Source of the DNA: Alphaproteobacteria bacterium UBA6062
GTDB lineage: Bacteria > Pseudomonadota > Alphaproteobacteria > Sneathiellales > Sneathiellaceae
DNA: 12,037 nucleotides
Assembly (NCBI GenBank): GCA_002428885.1
Contig: DIYE01000327.1
Location: 1 to 12,037, forward strand
Reading direction: 5' to 3'
Part shown: one piece after another, positions 1 to 7,045 of the stretch
Numbering within the stretch: position 1 is the first letter of the stretch
How the letters are laid out: the number at the start of each line of letters is the position of its first letter
Made by a program: the position numbers and the translations under genes
The notes under the pieces: generated by a model
The model's input: the letters and a program-made list of their open reading frames with translations, nothing else
What the model was told of the DNA's origin: nothing
The model's database searches: none

Positions 1-470
1 AGGAAGCCTCTATTTTTCGGGGAATGACCGTAGAGCAAAACATCCGCTCGGTTCTGGAACTGATCGAGCCGATCCGGACCAAGCGGGAAAATATGCTGGA
101 AGAATTGCTGGCTGAATTTTCCATTTCCCATTTGCGGCGAACACCGGCCATTGCCCTGTCCGGCGGTGAACGGCGGCGGGTAGAAATTGCCCGTGCCCTC
201 GCCGGAAAGCCTAACTATATCATGCTCGACGAACCTTTTGCCGGGATTGATCCGATCGCTGTCGGCGATATCCGTGATCTTATCTCTCACCTGAAGGATC
301 GGGGCATCGGCGTTTTGATTACCGAACATAATGTCCGGGAAACACTGGAAATTATTGATCGGGCATACATTCTTAACGATGGCCATGTCATAAAGGAAGG
401 AAATCCGTCGGAGATCGTCGCCGACGAAAGTGTAAGACGCGTTTATTTGGGAGATCGCTTTAATCTCTGA
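1..470 (+). CDS. lptB: LPS export ABC transporter ATP-binding protein LptB (3' part)
   Basis: The reading frame is open from the first bases and gives [17 protein letters not shown] before reaching the ATG at 24, so that ATG is internal and the 5' part of the gene lies outside the window. EASIFR..LTVE.NI is typical of LptB. The fragment carries the ABC signature LSGGERRR, the Walker B/D-loop block [12 protein letters not shown], and the switch histidine in [11 protein letters not shown]. LptB is the cytoplasmic ATPase that powers LptFG to extract lipopolysaccharide from the inner membrane and pass it to the LptC/LptA bridge. rpoN begins 45 bp downstream on the same strand, the usual alpha- and gammaproteobacterial order. 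The missing part should hold the Walker A motif. Confidence 0.96.
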   Translation, partial: EASIFRGMTVEQNIRSVLELIEPIRTKRENMLEELLAEFSISHLRRTPAIALSGGERRRVEIARALAGKPNYIMLDEPFAGIDPIAVGDIRDLISHLKDRGIGVLITEHNVRETLEIIDRAYILNDGHVIKEGNPSEIVADESVRRVYLGDRFNL

Positions 471-515
471 TCTGTCCGGATAGCGGTATCAGAGCGGAAG
501 GGATCAGGAGAGACA

Positions 516-2066
516 ATGGCTTTAACGCCCAGACTGGATATCCGGCAGAGTCAGAAACTCGTCATGACTCCGCAATTGCAACAGGCCATCAAGCTGTTGC
601 AACTGTCCAATCTGGATCTTGCCGCCTTTGTCGAACAGGAGCTGGAAAAAAACCCGCTGCTGGAACGCGGCGATACCGATCTTAATCCCGACCTGCCCGC
701 TGAAACGGTCGCTGCCGATGCCGAAGGATTTGGCGAGGAAGGCGGTGATACCGGCGCTCTTGATGATTTGTCCCTGGGAGACGCCACGCCCCTTCCGGAA
801 ACAACGGACAGTCCGCTCGATACGGACTATGACAATCTCTATAATAACGACAGCGGACCTGACGCTCCGGATATCGCCATCGGCAGCGATGCAACCGATA
901 CCGGTTACCTGGCAGCCACCACGTCCAGCGGCGGCTATTCAGGATCTGATTACAGTCTGGAACAAACATTAAGCGATGACCTTTCCCTGCAGGATCACCT
1001 GACGGCACAGCTGAATATGCTACCGCTCTCCGCCTCGCAAAAATTCATCGCCGCCTTCCTGATCGATCTTGTCAGTGATGCCGGCTATTTCACCGGCGAC
1101 TGTGAAGAGGTCAGCCGGTCACTGGGTTGCGACGTCACATTGGTTGAGGAAACTCTCGAGCTTCTGAAAGGCTTTGAGCCGGCCGGTGTCTTTGCCCGGG
1201 ATCTTGCGGAATGCCTTGCTTTGCAACTGAAAGAAAAAAACAGATTCGACCCTGCCATGGAGGCGCTCCTGTCCAATCTGGAAAGGCTGGCAAACGGTGA
1301 TATCCGGGGATTGATGACACTCTGCGGTGTGGATCAGGAAGATATGACCGAGATGATCGCCGAAATCCGGGAACTGGATCCAAAGCCCGGTCTCAAGTTC
1401 GGTAGTAGCGTGGCCGATACGGTGATTCCGGATGTTTTCGTGTCCCGGAACCGGGATGGAAGCTGGCATATCGAACTGAATAACGAGACCTTGCCGAAAG
1501 TACTTGTAAACAACCGTTATCATGCCCAAATCAGTAGTAAGTCCCTGAAAAAGCAGGAAAAGGAATTTATTTCAGATTGTCTGAACACGGCGAACTGGCT
1601 GGTCAAATCCCTGGATCAGAGAGCCAATACCATCCTTAAAGTCGCAACCGAACTTGTCCGGCAACAGGAAATGTTCTTTACTCAGGGTATCCAGTTTCTG
1701 AAGCCCATGAATCTCAAAGCCATTGCAGAAGCTATCGAGATGCATGAGAGCACCATCAGCCGGGTGACGGCCAATAAATATCTGGCAACATCAAGGGGGG
1801 TCTTTGAACTTAAATATTTCTTCACATCCGCCATCAATTCTACAGAAGGAGGGATTGCCCATTCGGCAGAATCCGTCAAACACAAGCTCAAGCAGCTTGT
1901 TGACGACGAAAAGCCCGGCGCTATCCTTTCTGATGACAAGATCGTGGAGCTGATGAAAAAGGAAGGGATTGATATCGCCAGGCGCACCGTGGCAAAATAC
2001 CGGGACGCCTTGAATATTCCGTCTTCCGTCGAACGCAGACGGCAGAAAAAACTGCTCACCACTTGA
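516..2066 (+). CDS. rpoN: RNA polymerase sigma-54 factor RpoN
   Basis: This is a full-length sigma-54 of 516 aa, the usual size. The N-terminal glutamine- and leucine-rich region I (about residues 5-50, RQSQKLVMTPQLQQAIKLLQ) is the activator-contact part. It is followed by a long acidic region II (about 51-145, many Asp/Glu). The core-binding region is in the middle. An HTH segment lies near 395-435 (LKAIAEAIEMHESTISRV). The RpoN box ARRTVAKYRD is at 488-497, close to the C-terminus, and reads the -24 promoter element. The start ATG has CAGGAG six bases upstream. Sigma-54 needs an AAA+ enhancer-binding protein to open promoters, and none is encoded here. It sits between lptB and hpf/ptsN, the classical rpoN cluster. 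Confidence 0.98.
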   Translation: MALTPRLDIRQSQKLVMTPQLQQAIKLLQLSNLDLAAFVEQELEKNPLLERGDTDLNPDLPAETVAADAEGFGEEGGDTGALDDLSLGDATPLPETTDSPLDTDYDNLYNNDSGPDAPDIAIGSDATDTGYLAATTSSGGYSGSDYSLEQTLSDDLSLQDHLTAQLNMLPLSASQKFIAAFLIDLVSDAGYFTGDCEEVSRSLGCDVTLVEETLELLKGFEPAGVFARDLAECLALQLKEKNRFDPAMEALLSNLERLANGDIRGLMTLCGVDQEDMTEMIAEIRELDPKPGLKFGSSVADTVIPDVFVSRNRDGSWHIELNNETLPKVLVNNRYHAQISSKSLKKQEKEFISDCLNTANWLVKSLDQRANTILKVATELVRQQEMFFTQGIQFLKPMNLKAIAEAIEMHESTISRVTANKYLATSRGVFELKYFFTSAINSTEGGIAHSAESVKHKLKQLVDDEKPGAILSDDKIVELMKKEGIDIARRTVAKYRDALNIPSSVERRRQKKLLTT

Positions 2067-2084
2067 GAACAGGGGCTAAGAAAA

Positions 2085-2100
2085 TGGAACCACCTGTGCA
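2085..2100 (+). promoter_or_regulatory. Candidate sigma-54 (-24/-12) promoter for hpf
   Basis: TGGAACC-N4-GTGCA lies 18 bp after the rpoN stop and about 100 bp before hpf. It keeps the invariant GG and GC dinucleotides at the required 10-bp separation and matches about 9 of 12 positions of TGGCACG-N4-TTGCA. It could give hpf and ptsN a sigma-54-dependent promoter in addition to read-through from rpoN. Sites of this quality also occur by chance, and no enhancer site was identified. Confidence 0.3.
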
Positions 2101-2131
2101 GAACACCCGCTCTTAAAAACACAAATGGTAA

Positions 2132-2164
2132 CCGCCATGAGGGACATTTAACACCCTGTGGCGG
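2132..2164 (+). promoter_or_regulatory. Hairpin in the hpf leader
   Basis: CCGCCA (2132-2137) pairs with TGGCGG (2159-2164) and AGGG (2140-2143) with CCCT (2154-2157), leaving a 10-nt AT-rich loop. The stem ends 33 bp before the hpf ATG. No T-run follows directly, so it is more likely a leader structure or attenuating/stabilising hairpin than a full terminator of rpoN. Confidence 0.4.
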
Positions 2165-2197
2165 AGATGAGTTTTACTAGAAGAATTGGATCAGCAC

Positions 2198-2791
2198 ATG
2201 CATGTGATTGTTAAAGGTAAGCAAGTCGACGTTGGACAGGCCCTGAGTGACTATATTGAAGATAATCTGAAGGAACGGGTCTCGAAATATTTTAACAACG
2301 CCATCGATGCCCAGGTTACCCTTAGCCGCAGGAACCATAATTTCCATATTGAGTGCAGTGTCCATATCGGATCCGGGATTGATATTACCGCATCCGCAGA
2401 TCACACCGATGCCCATGCCTGCTTCGATGCCGCTGCAGAACGCATTGACAAACAGCTCAGAAGATATAAAAGACGCCTCAAGGATCACCACGGTAAGGAA
2501 CGGGCCAAAGCCAAGAGAGCCATGGCCGCTCAATCCTATATCATAGCCCCGGAGCCGGAAGAGCCGGAAGTCGAGGCACCGGTGAGTGATGAATGGCAAC
2601 CGATTATTATTGCGGAAAGCAGCGAGGATATTCCCGACTGCTCCGTTGGAGAAGCGGTCATGCGGATGGATCTGGCTAACCTGCCGGCCATGATGTTCCA
2701 GAATTCCGGAACAAAGGGCCTGAACGTTGTTTATCGGCGGGCCGACGGCAATATCGGCTGGATTGACCCCAAGTCGGAAAAAGCTGGCTGA
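2198..2791 (+). CDS. hpf: Ribosome hibernation promoting factor, long form (HPF)
   Basis: A protein of 197 aa starting MHVIVKGKQVDVG, the normal N-terminus of the family. An in-frame TTG at 2186 would add four residues (MDQH) and is less likely. The N-terminal S30AE domain (about 1-100) is predicted to bind the 30S decoding and mRNA channel. A linker rich in Lys/Arg then Glu/Pro follows. The C-terminal domain (about 140-195), with GLNVVYRRADGNIGWID, marks the long form, which dimerises 70S ribosomes into 100S particles in stationary phase. The gene follows rpoN by 131 bp, and that gap holds a possible sigma-54 site and a hairpin. Long HPF is the usual form in alphaproteobacteria. Confidence 0.95.
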   Translation: MHVIVKGKQVDVGQALSDYIEDNLKERVSKYFNNAIDAQVTLSRRNHNFHIECSVHIGSGIDITASADHTDAHACFDAAAERIDKQLRRYKRRLKDHHGKERAKAKRAMAAQSYIIAPEPEEPEVEAPVSDEWQPIIIAESSEDIPDCSVGEAVMRMDLANLPAMMFQNSGTKGLNVVYRRADGNIGWIDPKSEKAG

Positions 2792-2855
2792 ATCCGCCAT
2801 AAGGCTGTATTCAGTCACGAGATCCTGACCAGGAACCACAACAAGACATGAGACC

Positions 2856-3314
2856 ATGGAAATAGCTGATCTTATCAGCCCGGAGACGGTTTTTGCCGAT
2901 ATCAAGGCGTCCAGCAAGAAGCAGACGCTGCAGGAACTGTCCCGCCGGGCCGCAGCCACTACCGGGTGCGACGAGAAAGAGATATTGAATGTCCTGATCG
3001 AGCGGGAGCGCCTTGGCACGACCGGCGTCGGTCAGGGGATTGCCATTCCCCATGGCAAGCTGGCATCCCTGGACCGTATTCACGGCTTCTTTGCGCGGCT
3101 TGATTCGGGTGTTGATTTCGACGCCATGGACGACATGCCCGTGGATCTTGTCTTTGTTTTGCTGGCCCCTGAAGAAGGCGGCGCCGACCATCTCAAGGCG
3201 CTCGCTCGCGTGTCCCGTACGTTAAGGGATTCTGCCCGTTGCGAGCGCCTGAGGGGAACCGAAAATGCAGACGCCCTGTTTGCTGTCCTGACCGAAGACA
3301 GTATCGCCGCCTGA
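2856..3314 (+). CDS. ptsN: PTS IIA-like nitrogen regulatory protein PtsN (EIIA-Ntr)
   Basis: A complete 152-aa PTS EIIA type-2 domain protein. The phosphorylated histidine is H66 in GQGIAIPHGK, preceded by the typical RERLGTTGVG. The PTS-Ntr chain (PtsP-PtsO-PtsN) is a regulatory phosphorelay that does not transport sugar. PtsN state affects potassium transport, nitrogen/carbon balance and stress responses in studied proteobacteria. The gene lies 64 bp after hpf and has only a weak Shine-Dalgarno, suggesting co-transcription with hpf. It is the last gene of the rpoN-hpf-ptsN set, and a terminator-like hairpin follows its stop. Confidence 0.96.
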   Translation: MEIADLISPETVFADIKASSKKQTLQELSRRAAATTGCDEKEILNVLIERERLGTTGVGQGIAIPHGKLASLDRIHGFFARLDSGVDFDAMDDMPVDLVFVLLAPEEGGADHLKALARVSRTLRDSARCERLRGTENADALFAVLTEDSIAA

Positions 3315-3322
3315 TCAGCGCC

Positions 3323-3351
3323 CCGTTCTGTGCGAACGGACACAGATTTTT
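3323..3351 (+). terminator. Intrinsic terminator after ptsN
   Basis: TCTGTG (3327-3332) pairs with CACAGA (3341-3346) around an 8-nt loop, followed at once by five T (3347-3351). A second, mutually exclusive stem CCGTTC/GAACGG (3323-3328 with 3334-3339) overlaps it, so the RNA could switch between two folds. It closes the lptB-ptsN transcript. Confidence 0.6.
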
Positions 3352-3417
3352 AAGGGCGTCATGCTACTGTTGACAGAATAGCATTGTGTGACCGGAAAAG
3401 GGAGGTCGGGAAGGATC

Positions 3418-4446
3418 ATGCCACAGCGCCACATTTTCCATGGCCTTCTTGCCGTAATTCTGTTCTTTCTGGCTGTCCCGGAACCGGCCTTTTCACAGAA
3501 TAAAACCCGCCCCCCAAAGCTCGATCTGCCGATCAAATGCACTCTAGGACAAGATTGTTTTATCCAACATTACATGGATACAGATCCGTCCGAAGGTGCT
3601 GCGGATTACATGTGCGGATCGCTGACGCGCGAGAAACACCAAGGGACAGATATTCGTATTCAAACCATCGCGGACATGATCCGGGGTGTTCCGGTGATTG
3701 CCGCCGCTGAGGGCCGGGTTGTCAATTTACGGGATGGCATTAATGATCAGTATTTTGAGGATTATGCCCCAGAAAAGATGCAAGCGATCATCAATACAGG
3801 TTTGGGCAATGCGGTTATCATCAATCATGGCGGCGGTTGGGAAACATATTACGGACATCTCAAAAAAAACTCACTTACCGTTCGAAAAGGGCAGAGAGTA
3901 AGACGTGGTGACATTCTCGGATATGTGGGGATGTCCGGACTGACGGATTTTCCCCACATCCATTTCGAACTGCGATACCGGAACAAACGCATTGATCCGT
4001 TTACCGGAGACGAGCCCGGAAAGGGTTGCGGGGAAACACGCAAGAATTACTGGACTGACCTAGCCCGTCAGGAACTTGCCTATCAGCCAACCGGCTTTAT
4101 GGCGACCGGCTTTTCCGAAACAAAACCCATGGGGCGGCGGGATCTCGAAAGTGGAAAACGATCCAAAGAAGTGCTGGACCCCACTGCGCCGGCCCTATTT
4201 TTCTGGTCCTATTATATCGGCAGCCGGAAAGGGGATCAGGTCACTCTGCTTCTGAAGGATCCAGATGGCAAGATTCTGGCCTCCCATAAAGCAAAACCAA
4301 GACCAAAACACCAAATTACGCACACACCGTTTATCGGAAAGAAAAAGCCGCGGAGCGGCTGGAAACGGGGTCTTTACAGAGGGGAAATCACCATCGACCG
4401 GGATGGCACCCTCATAAAAGACAGCGCCATCATCACGGTGAATTAA
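3418..4446 (+). CDS. Exported M23 family zinc metallopeptidase
   Basis: From the ATG at 3418 the product is 342 aa. A GTG at 3388 would add ten charged residues before the signal peptide and has no ribosome site, whereas purine-rich GGAGG and AAGGA precede 3418. A Sec signal peptide covers residues 1 to about 26 (hydrophobic LLAVILFFLAVPEPAFS, likely cut before QNK). The LytM/M23 domain spans about 60-200. It has H74 and D78 in HQGTD, H147 in YYGHL, and H180 and H182 in PHIHFEL, so all zinc and catalytic residues are present and an active peptidoglycan endopeptidase is predicted. The region from about 215 to 342 is a beta-rich tail, perhaps an Ig-like or wall-binding domain; it contains FFWSYYIGSRKGD and I cannot name its family. 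It stands alone between a terminator and a convergent operon. Confidence 0.9.
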   Translation: MPQRHIFHGLLAVILFFLAVPEPAFSQNKTRPPKLDLPIKCTLGQDCFIQHYMDTDPSEGAADYMCGSLTREKHQGTDIRIQTIADMIRGVPVIAAAEGRVVNLRDGINDQYFEDYAPEKMQAIINTGLGNAVIINHGGGWETYYGHLKKNSLTVRKGQRVRRGDILGYVGMSGLTDFPHIHFELRYRNKRIDPFTGDEPGKGCGETRKNYWTDLARQELAYQPTGFMATGFSETKPMGRRDLESGKRSKEVLDPTAPALFFWSYYIGSRKGDQVTLLLKDPDGKILASHKAKPRPKHQITHTPFIGKKKPRSGWKRGLYRGEITIDRDGTLIKDSAIITVN

Positions 4447-4447
4447 A

Positions 4448-4473
4448 TGCGCTCTAGCGCAAGCTCTTAGCTT
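4448..4473. terminator. Short overlapping hairpins between convergent genes
   Basis: TGCGC/GCGCA (4448-4452 with 4457-4461) and AAGCT/AGCTT (4461-4465 with 4469-4473) are adjacent small stems in the 20-bp gap between the M23 gene and the DUF1150 stop. They could help end both convergent transcripts, but the stems are short and T-runs poor. Confidence 0.3.
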
Positions 4474-4685
4474 ACAAGATAGGCTTCAAAGTCATTCTGA
4501 CGGGCGATGACCAGTGCCACTTCAGCGCTCTGTTCCTCACCCAGCTTCTGGCCATCGGCGGAGAAGATACCGTATGTCACGGATCCGTCTTCTTCCATCC
4601 GCTTCACATAGGCCATTTCCATGGAACCCAGGACAGCCAGAGCAGCGGGGCTCAACTGGCGAAGGGTTGCTTCCTGATACTGCAT
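4467..4685 (-). CDS. DUF1150 family small protein
   Basis: A 72-aa protein from the ATG at 4685. AGGAG lies 7 nt upstream, while the GTG at 4688 is only 4 nt from it and less likely. The core AYVKRMEEDGSVTYGIFSADGQKLG, followed by AEVALVIARQNDFEAYLV, matches the DUF1150 pattern as I recall it. No signal peptide or membrane segment is seen. DUF1150 genes commonly sit directly downstream of an Hsp20 gene in alphaproteobacteria, as here with a 31-bp gap on the same strand. It may assist or be co-produced with the small heat shock protein, but its function is not known. Confidence 0.85.
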   Translation of the reverse strand: MQYQEATLRQLSPAALAVLGSMEMAYVKRMEEDGSVTYGIFSADGQKLGEEQSAEVALVIARQNDFEAYLVS

Positions 4686-4716
4686 CACACTACTCCTGTT
4701 GCATCAAGATATCGGG

Positions 4717-5175
4717 TCATTCGCTGACCTCGGACTGCTCGATGGTTTTTAGATCCCGCCGGGATCTTTTTCCCTTGATCTCAATCTGCGTCACATCTTT
4801 CTTCTGTTCCGGCAAGAGCAGATCAATATGAAGCAAGCCATTGTCCATTTCCGCACCTGTAACCTGAATGCCTTCCGCGAGGACAAATTTCTTCTGGAAC
4901 TGTCTTGCGGCAATGCCCCGGTGCAGATAGATGCGGCTGGTATCTTCCTGCTGCTTACCATGAATGATAAGTTGATTTTGTTCCAGCGTTATCTGCAAGT
5001 CGTCTTCAAAAAAACCGGCAACAGCCAGACTGATACGAATCCGGTAATCGGAGACCTGTTCGATATTATAAGGAGGGTATCCTTCACCGCCGGATTTGGC
5101 GAGCTGTTCGAGCATATGCTCGAAATGGTCAAAACCCAGTAAAAGCGGGCTGTTAAACATGGATACACGTGACAC
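4717..5175 (-). CDS. Small heat shock protein, Hsp20/alpha-crystallin family
   Basis: The best start is GTG at 5175, giving 152 aa beginning MSRVSMFNSPLLLGFDHFE. GAGGAG lies 8 nt upstream on the minus strand. The ATG at 5160 would remove the conserved MSRVS, and the frame open further upstream runs through the promoter. The alpha-crystallin domain spans about 35-130 with the conserved A-x-x-x-D/N-G-L-L signature (GAEMDNGLLHIDLLLP). The C-terminal IEI resembles the I-x-I tail motif that drives oligomer assembly. As an ATP-independent holdase it would bind unfolding proteins in the cytoplasm during heat stress. It heads an operon with DUF1150 and is preceded by an RpoH-like promoter and a candidate RNA thermometer. 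Confidence 0.95.
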   Translation of the reverse strand: MSRVSMFNSPLLLGFDHFEHMLEQLAKSGGEGYPPYNIEQVSDYRIRISLAVAGFFEDDLQITLEQNQLIIHGKQQEDTSRIYLHRGIAARQFQKKFVLAEGIQVTGAEMDNGLLHIDLLLPEQKKDVTQIEIKGKRSRRDLKTIEQSEVSE

Positions 5176-5258
5176 GGCACAATCTCCTCTGGTGAGCGAG
5201 TATGAAAATGGCCCAAATTTGGCGCCTGAAGGCCAGCCCGGTATGGCGCCGACCACGC
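5176..5258 (-). promoter_or_regulatory. ROSE-like RNA thermometer in the hsp20 leader
   Basis: On the minus strand the leader ends CTCGCTC-ACCA-GAGGAG followed by eight bases and the GTG start. The two CTC triplets pair with both halves of GAGGAG, the Shine-Dalgarno, leaving one bulged G and a four-base loop. The anti-SD strand contains UCGCU, matching the UYGCU motif of ROSE thermometers, where a G opposite the SD weakens the stem. Upstream, two palindromic GGCGCC hexamers (5221-5226 and 5245-5250) can form a second stem, and a CCAAATTTGG palindrome (5213-5222) overlaps it. Leader length of about 83 nt from the predicted start fits the class. No folding calculation was done. Confidence 0.65.
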
Positions 5259-5263
5259 TTTTA

Positions 5264-5292
5264 ATGTAGGTTGCCACCTCACTTCCATCAAG
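5264..5292 (-). promoter_or_regulatory. RpoH (sigma-32) type promoter for hsp20
   Basis: On the minus strand CTTG (plus 5289-5292) is followed after 18 bp by CCTACAT (plus 5264-5270). This matches the alphaproteobacterial heat-shock pattern CTTG-N17/18-CYTATNT at all but one position. Transcription would start near 5258. The location before an Hsp20 gene supports the call. Confidence 0.65.
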
Positions 5293-5399
5293 GTGCAGTT
5301 TTCATATTGTGTTCGGATGGAACCAGAATCAGTGACATCAGGGCTGTACCCTGGCGTCAGGTCCCTCAAAAAGAGCAAAAAATCGGGAGTTTCTTTCCA

Positions 5400-6911
5400 A
5401 TGAGTATCGATCCAAACAAAGAAGGCCTTACCGTTGGTGTCGTCGGTGCAGGCGCCATGGGGCGCGGGATTGCGCAGGTTTCCGTCACAGGCGGTATGAA
5501 AGCCGTGATTTTCGATACCGCAGACGGCGCGGCGGCGGCGGCAAAAGACTTTATCGGTGGTATGATCCAGCGGTCCGTGGACAAAGGACGGCTGGAGGAG
5601 GACGCCGGCGAGAAAGCCATTGCCAATCTTGGTGTCGCCGGATCCATCCAGGATCTGAAAGACTGCGATCTCGTCGTGGAAGCCATTGTCGAGAATATCG
5701 ATATCAAGCAAAGTGTTTTCCGCCAGATCGAAGAGGTGGTCAGCGAAGATACGATTATCGCTTCCAACACCTCCAGCATCCGGATTTCCAGCATTGCCTC
5801 CGCCTGTACCCATCGGGGCCGGGTCGCCGGTCTGCATTTCTTCAACCCGGTACCGTTAATGAAGCTGGTAGAGGTTATCAACGGCACTGATACCAGCACG
5901 GAGACCACCAGCGCCCTCGAAGTGATCGGCAAGCGTATGGGCCGTGTTCCGGTTGTTGTAAAGGACGCACCGGGCTTCCTGGTCAATCTGGGCGGCCGCG
6001 CCTATACGACCGAAGCGCTTCGAATTGTTTCAGAAGGCATTGCTGAGCCTCATGAAGTTGATGCGATTATGCGGGATTCTTGCGGTTTTCGCATGGGTCC
6101 TTTTGAACTCATGGATCTCACCGGTATCGACGTTAATTTCCCGGTCAGCCAGATCATCTATAACGGCTATTTCCAGGACAAGCGCCTGTCCACGGCCCCC
6201 TTGCACGAAAGCATGATGGAAGCGGGACGCCTGGGACGGAAAACCAAAGCCGGCTTCTATGATTACGATGCCGAGGGTAATATTATCCGGCCTGATGGAC
6301 CGGCCAAGGTCAATGCTCAGCCTGCCCGGCAGGTTGTTCTGGCGGAACCGGCCCCAGCCCTTGAACCCCTGCTCAGGGATCTCGGGATTTCGGTTCTGAA
6401 AGACGATGACGGCCAGTCACCGATCCTTGCCGCCCCGATCGGGGAAGACTGCACCAGCCTCGCCGTAAGACTGGGGCTTGATGCAAAACGCCTGGTGGCC
6501 ATTGATGCCCTGACCGGCACCCACGCCCATGCTACAGTTATGGCCGCGCCAGGTGCCAATGACGCGGTTGTTGAAAGTTTTATTGCAGCGCTGCAGCAGA
6601 ACACCAATGCCGTAACCCGCATCAAGGATTGTCCGGGTTTTGTCGCCCAGCGGATCCGCGCCATGGTCGCCAATCTCGGCTGCGAAATGGCCCAGATCGG
6701 TGTTGCCACCCCCGAAGATATCGATAAAGGCATGAAACTTGGCCTGAATTATCCGCACGGCTCCGTTGAACTGGCCGACTATCTGGGGAGTCGCAACACC
6801 CTGACGATCCTCGAACAGTTGCAAGCTATTACAGGTGAGGAACGCTACCGCCCCAGCCAATGGCTGCGCCGCCGCGCCCTCCTGGACCTGCCGATCCATA
6901 CCCGGGATTAA
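5400..6911 (+). CDS. 3-hydroxyacyl-CoA dehydrogenase with two C-terminal domains (PaaH-like)
   Basis: Start ATG at 5400 with GGGAG ten bases upstream gives 503 aa, the size of PaaH/3-hydroxybutyryl-CoA dehydrogenase fusions. The N-terminal Rossmann fold has GAGAMG at 16-21 and D39 after beta-2, suiting NAD. Catalytic positions known from the family are visible: S125 (NTSS), H146 (GLHFFNP), E158 (KLVEV) and N196 (GFLVN). The first 3HCDH C-terminal domain covers about 188-290 (APGFLVN.., FRMGPFELMDLTGIDV). After a linker, a second follows at about 395-495 (DCPGFVAQRI.., GLNYPHGSVELADYLG). It oxidises 3-hydroxyacyl-CoA (possibly 3-hydroxyadipyl-CoA or 3-hydroxybutyryl-CoA) to the 3-keto form. 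No other beta-oxidation or paa genes are nearby, so the exact substrate is open. It is divergent from hsp20. Confidence 0.93.
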   Translation: MSIDPNKEGLTVGVVGAGAMGRGIAQVSVTGGMKAVIFDTADGAAAAAKDFIGGMIQRSVDKGRLEEDAGEKAIANLGVAGSIQDLKDCDLVVEAIVENIDIKQSVFRQIEEVVSEDTIIASNTSSIRISSIASACTHRGRVAGLHFFNPVPLMKLVEVINGTDTSTETTSALEVIGKRMGRVPVVVKDAPGFLVNLGGRAYTTEALRIVSEGIAEPHEVDAIMRDSCGFRMGPFELMDLTGIDVNFPVSQIIYNGYFQDKRLSTAPLHESMMEAGRLGRKTKAGFYDYDAEGNIIRPDGPAKVNAQPARQVVLAEPAPALEPLLRDLGISVLKDDDGQSPILAAPIGEDCTSLAVRLGLDAKRLVAIDALTGTHAHATVMAAPGANDAVVESFIAALQQNTNAVTRIKDCPGFVAQRIRAMVANLGCEMAQIGVATPEDIDKGMKLGLNYPHGSVELADYLGSRNTLTILEQLQAITGEERYRPSQWLRRRALLDLPIHTRD

Positions 6912-6922
6912 TTGTTTATTTT

Positions 6923-6953
6923 TGCAGAAGGGGTAGGCGTTACCTCTTCTGCA
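6923..6953 (+). terminator. Strong hairpin after the dehydrogenase gene
   Basis: TGCAGAAGGGGTA (6923-6935) pairs along its whole length with TACCTCTTCTGCA (6941-6953): 13 pairs with one G-T wobble and a five-base loop. It starts 12 bp after the stop codon. The T-rich stretch lies before the stem rather than after it, so it is either an imperfect terminator or a 3'-end protecting hairpin. Confidence 0.5.
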
Positions 6954-7045
6954 GAACTCATTATATTTTAAAAACACAACTTGAAAAAGAATAATAACTG
7001 CAATACCAATTGGAAATTAGAAGATACTTTTCAATAGGGGGTTGT

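Noticed and set aside
3388..3417. Earlier GTG start for the M23 peptidase
   Set aside because: It would place charged residues before the signal peptide and has no Shine-Dalgarno; ATG 3418 fits better.
5176..5277. N-terminal extension of Hsp20 upstream of GTG 5175
   Set aside because: The extra codons run through the predicted promoter and leader; the family start MSRVSxFNSP is at 5175.
5271..5399. N-terminal extension of the dehydrogenase upstream of ATG 5400
   Set aside because: The extension is not typical of the family, overlaps the divergent hsp20 promoter, and ATG 5400 has a ribosome site and the usual distance to GAGAMG.
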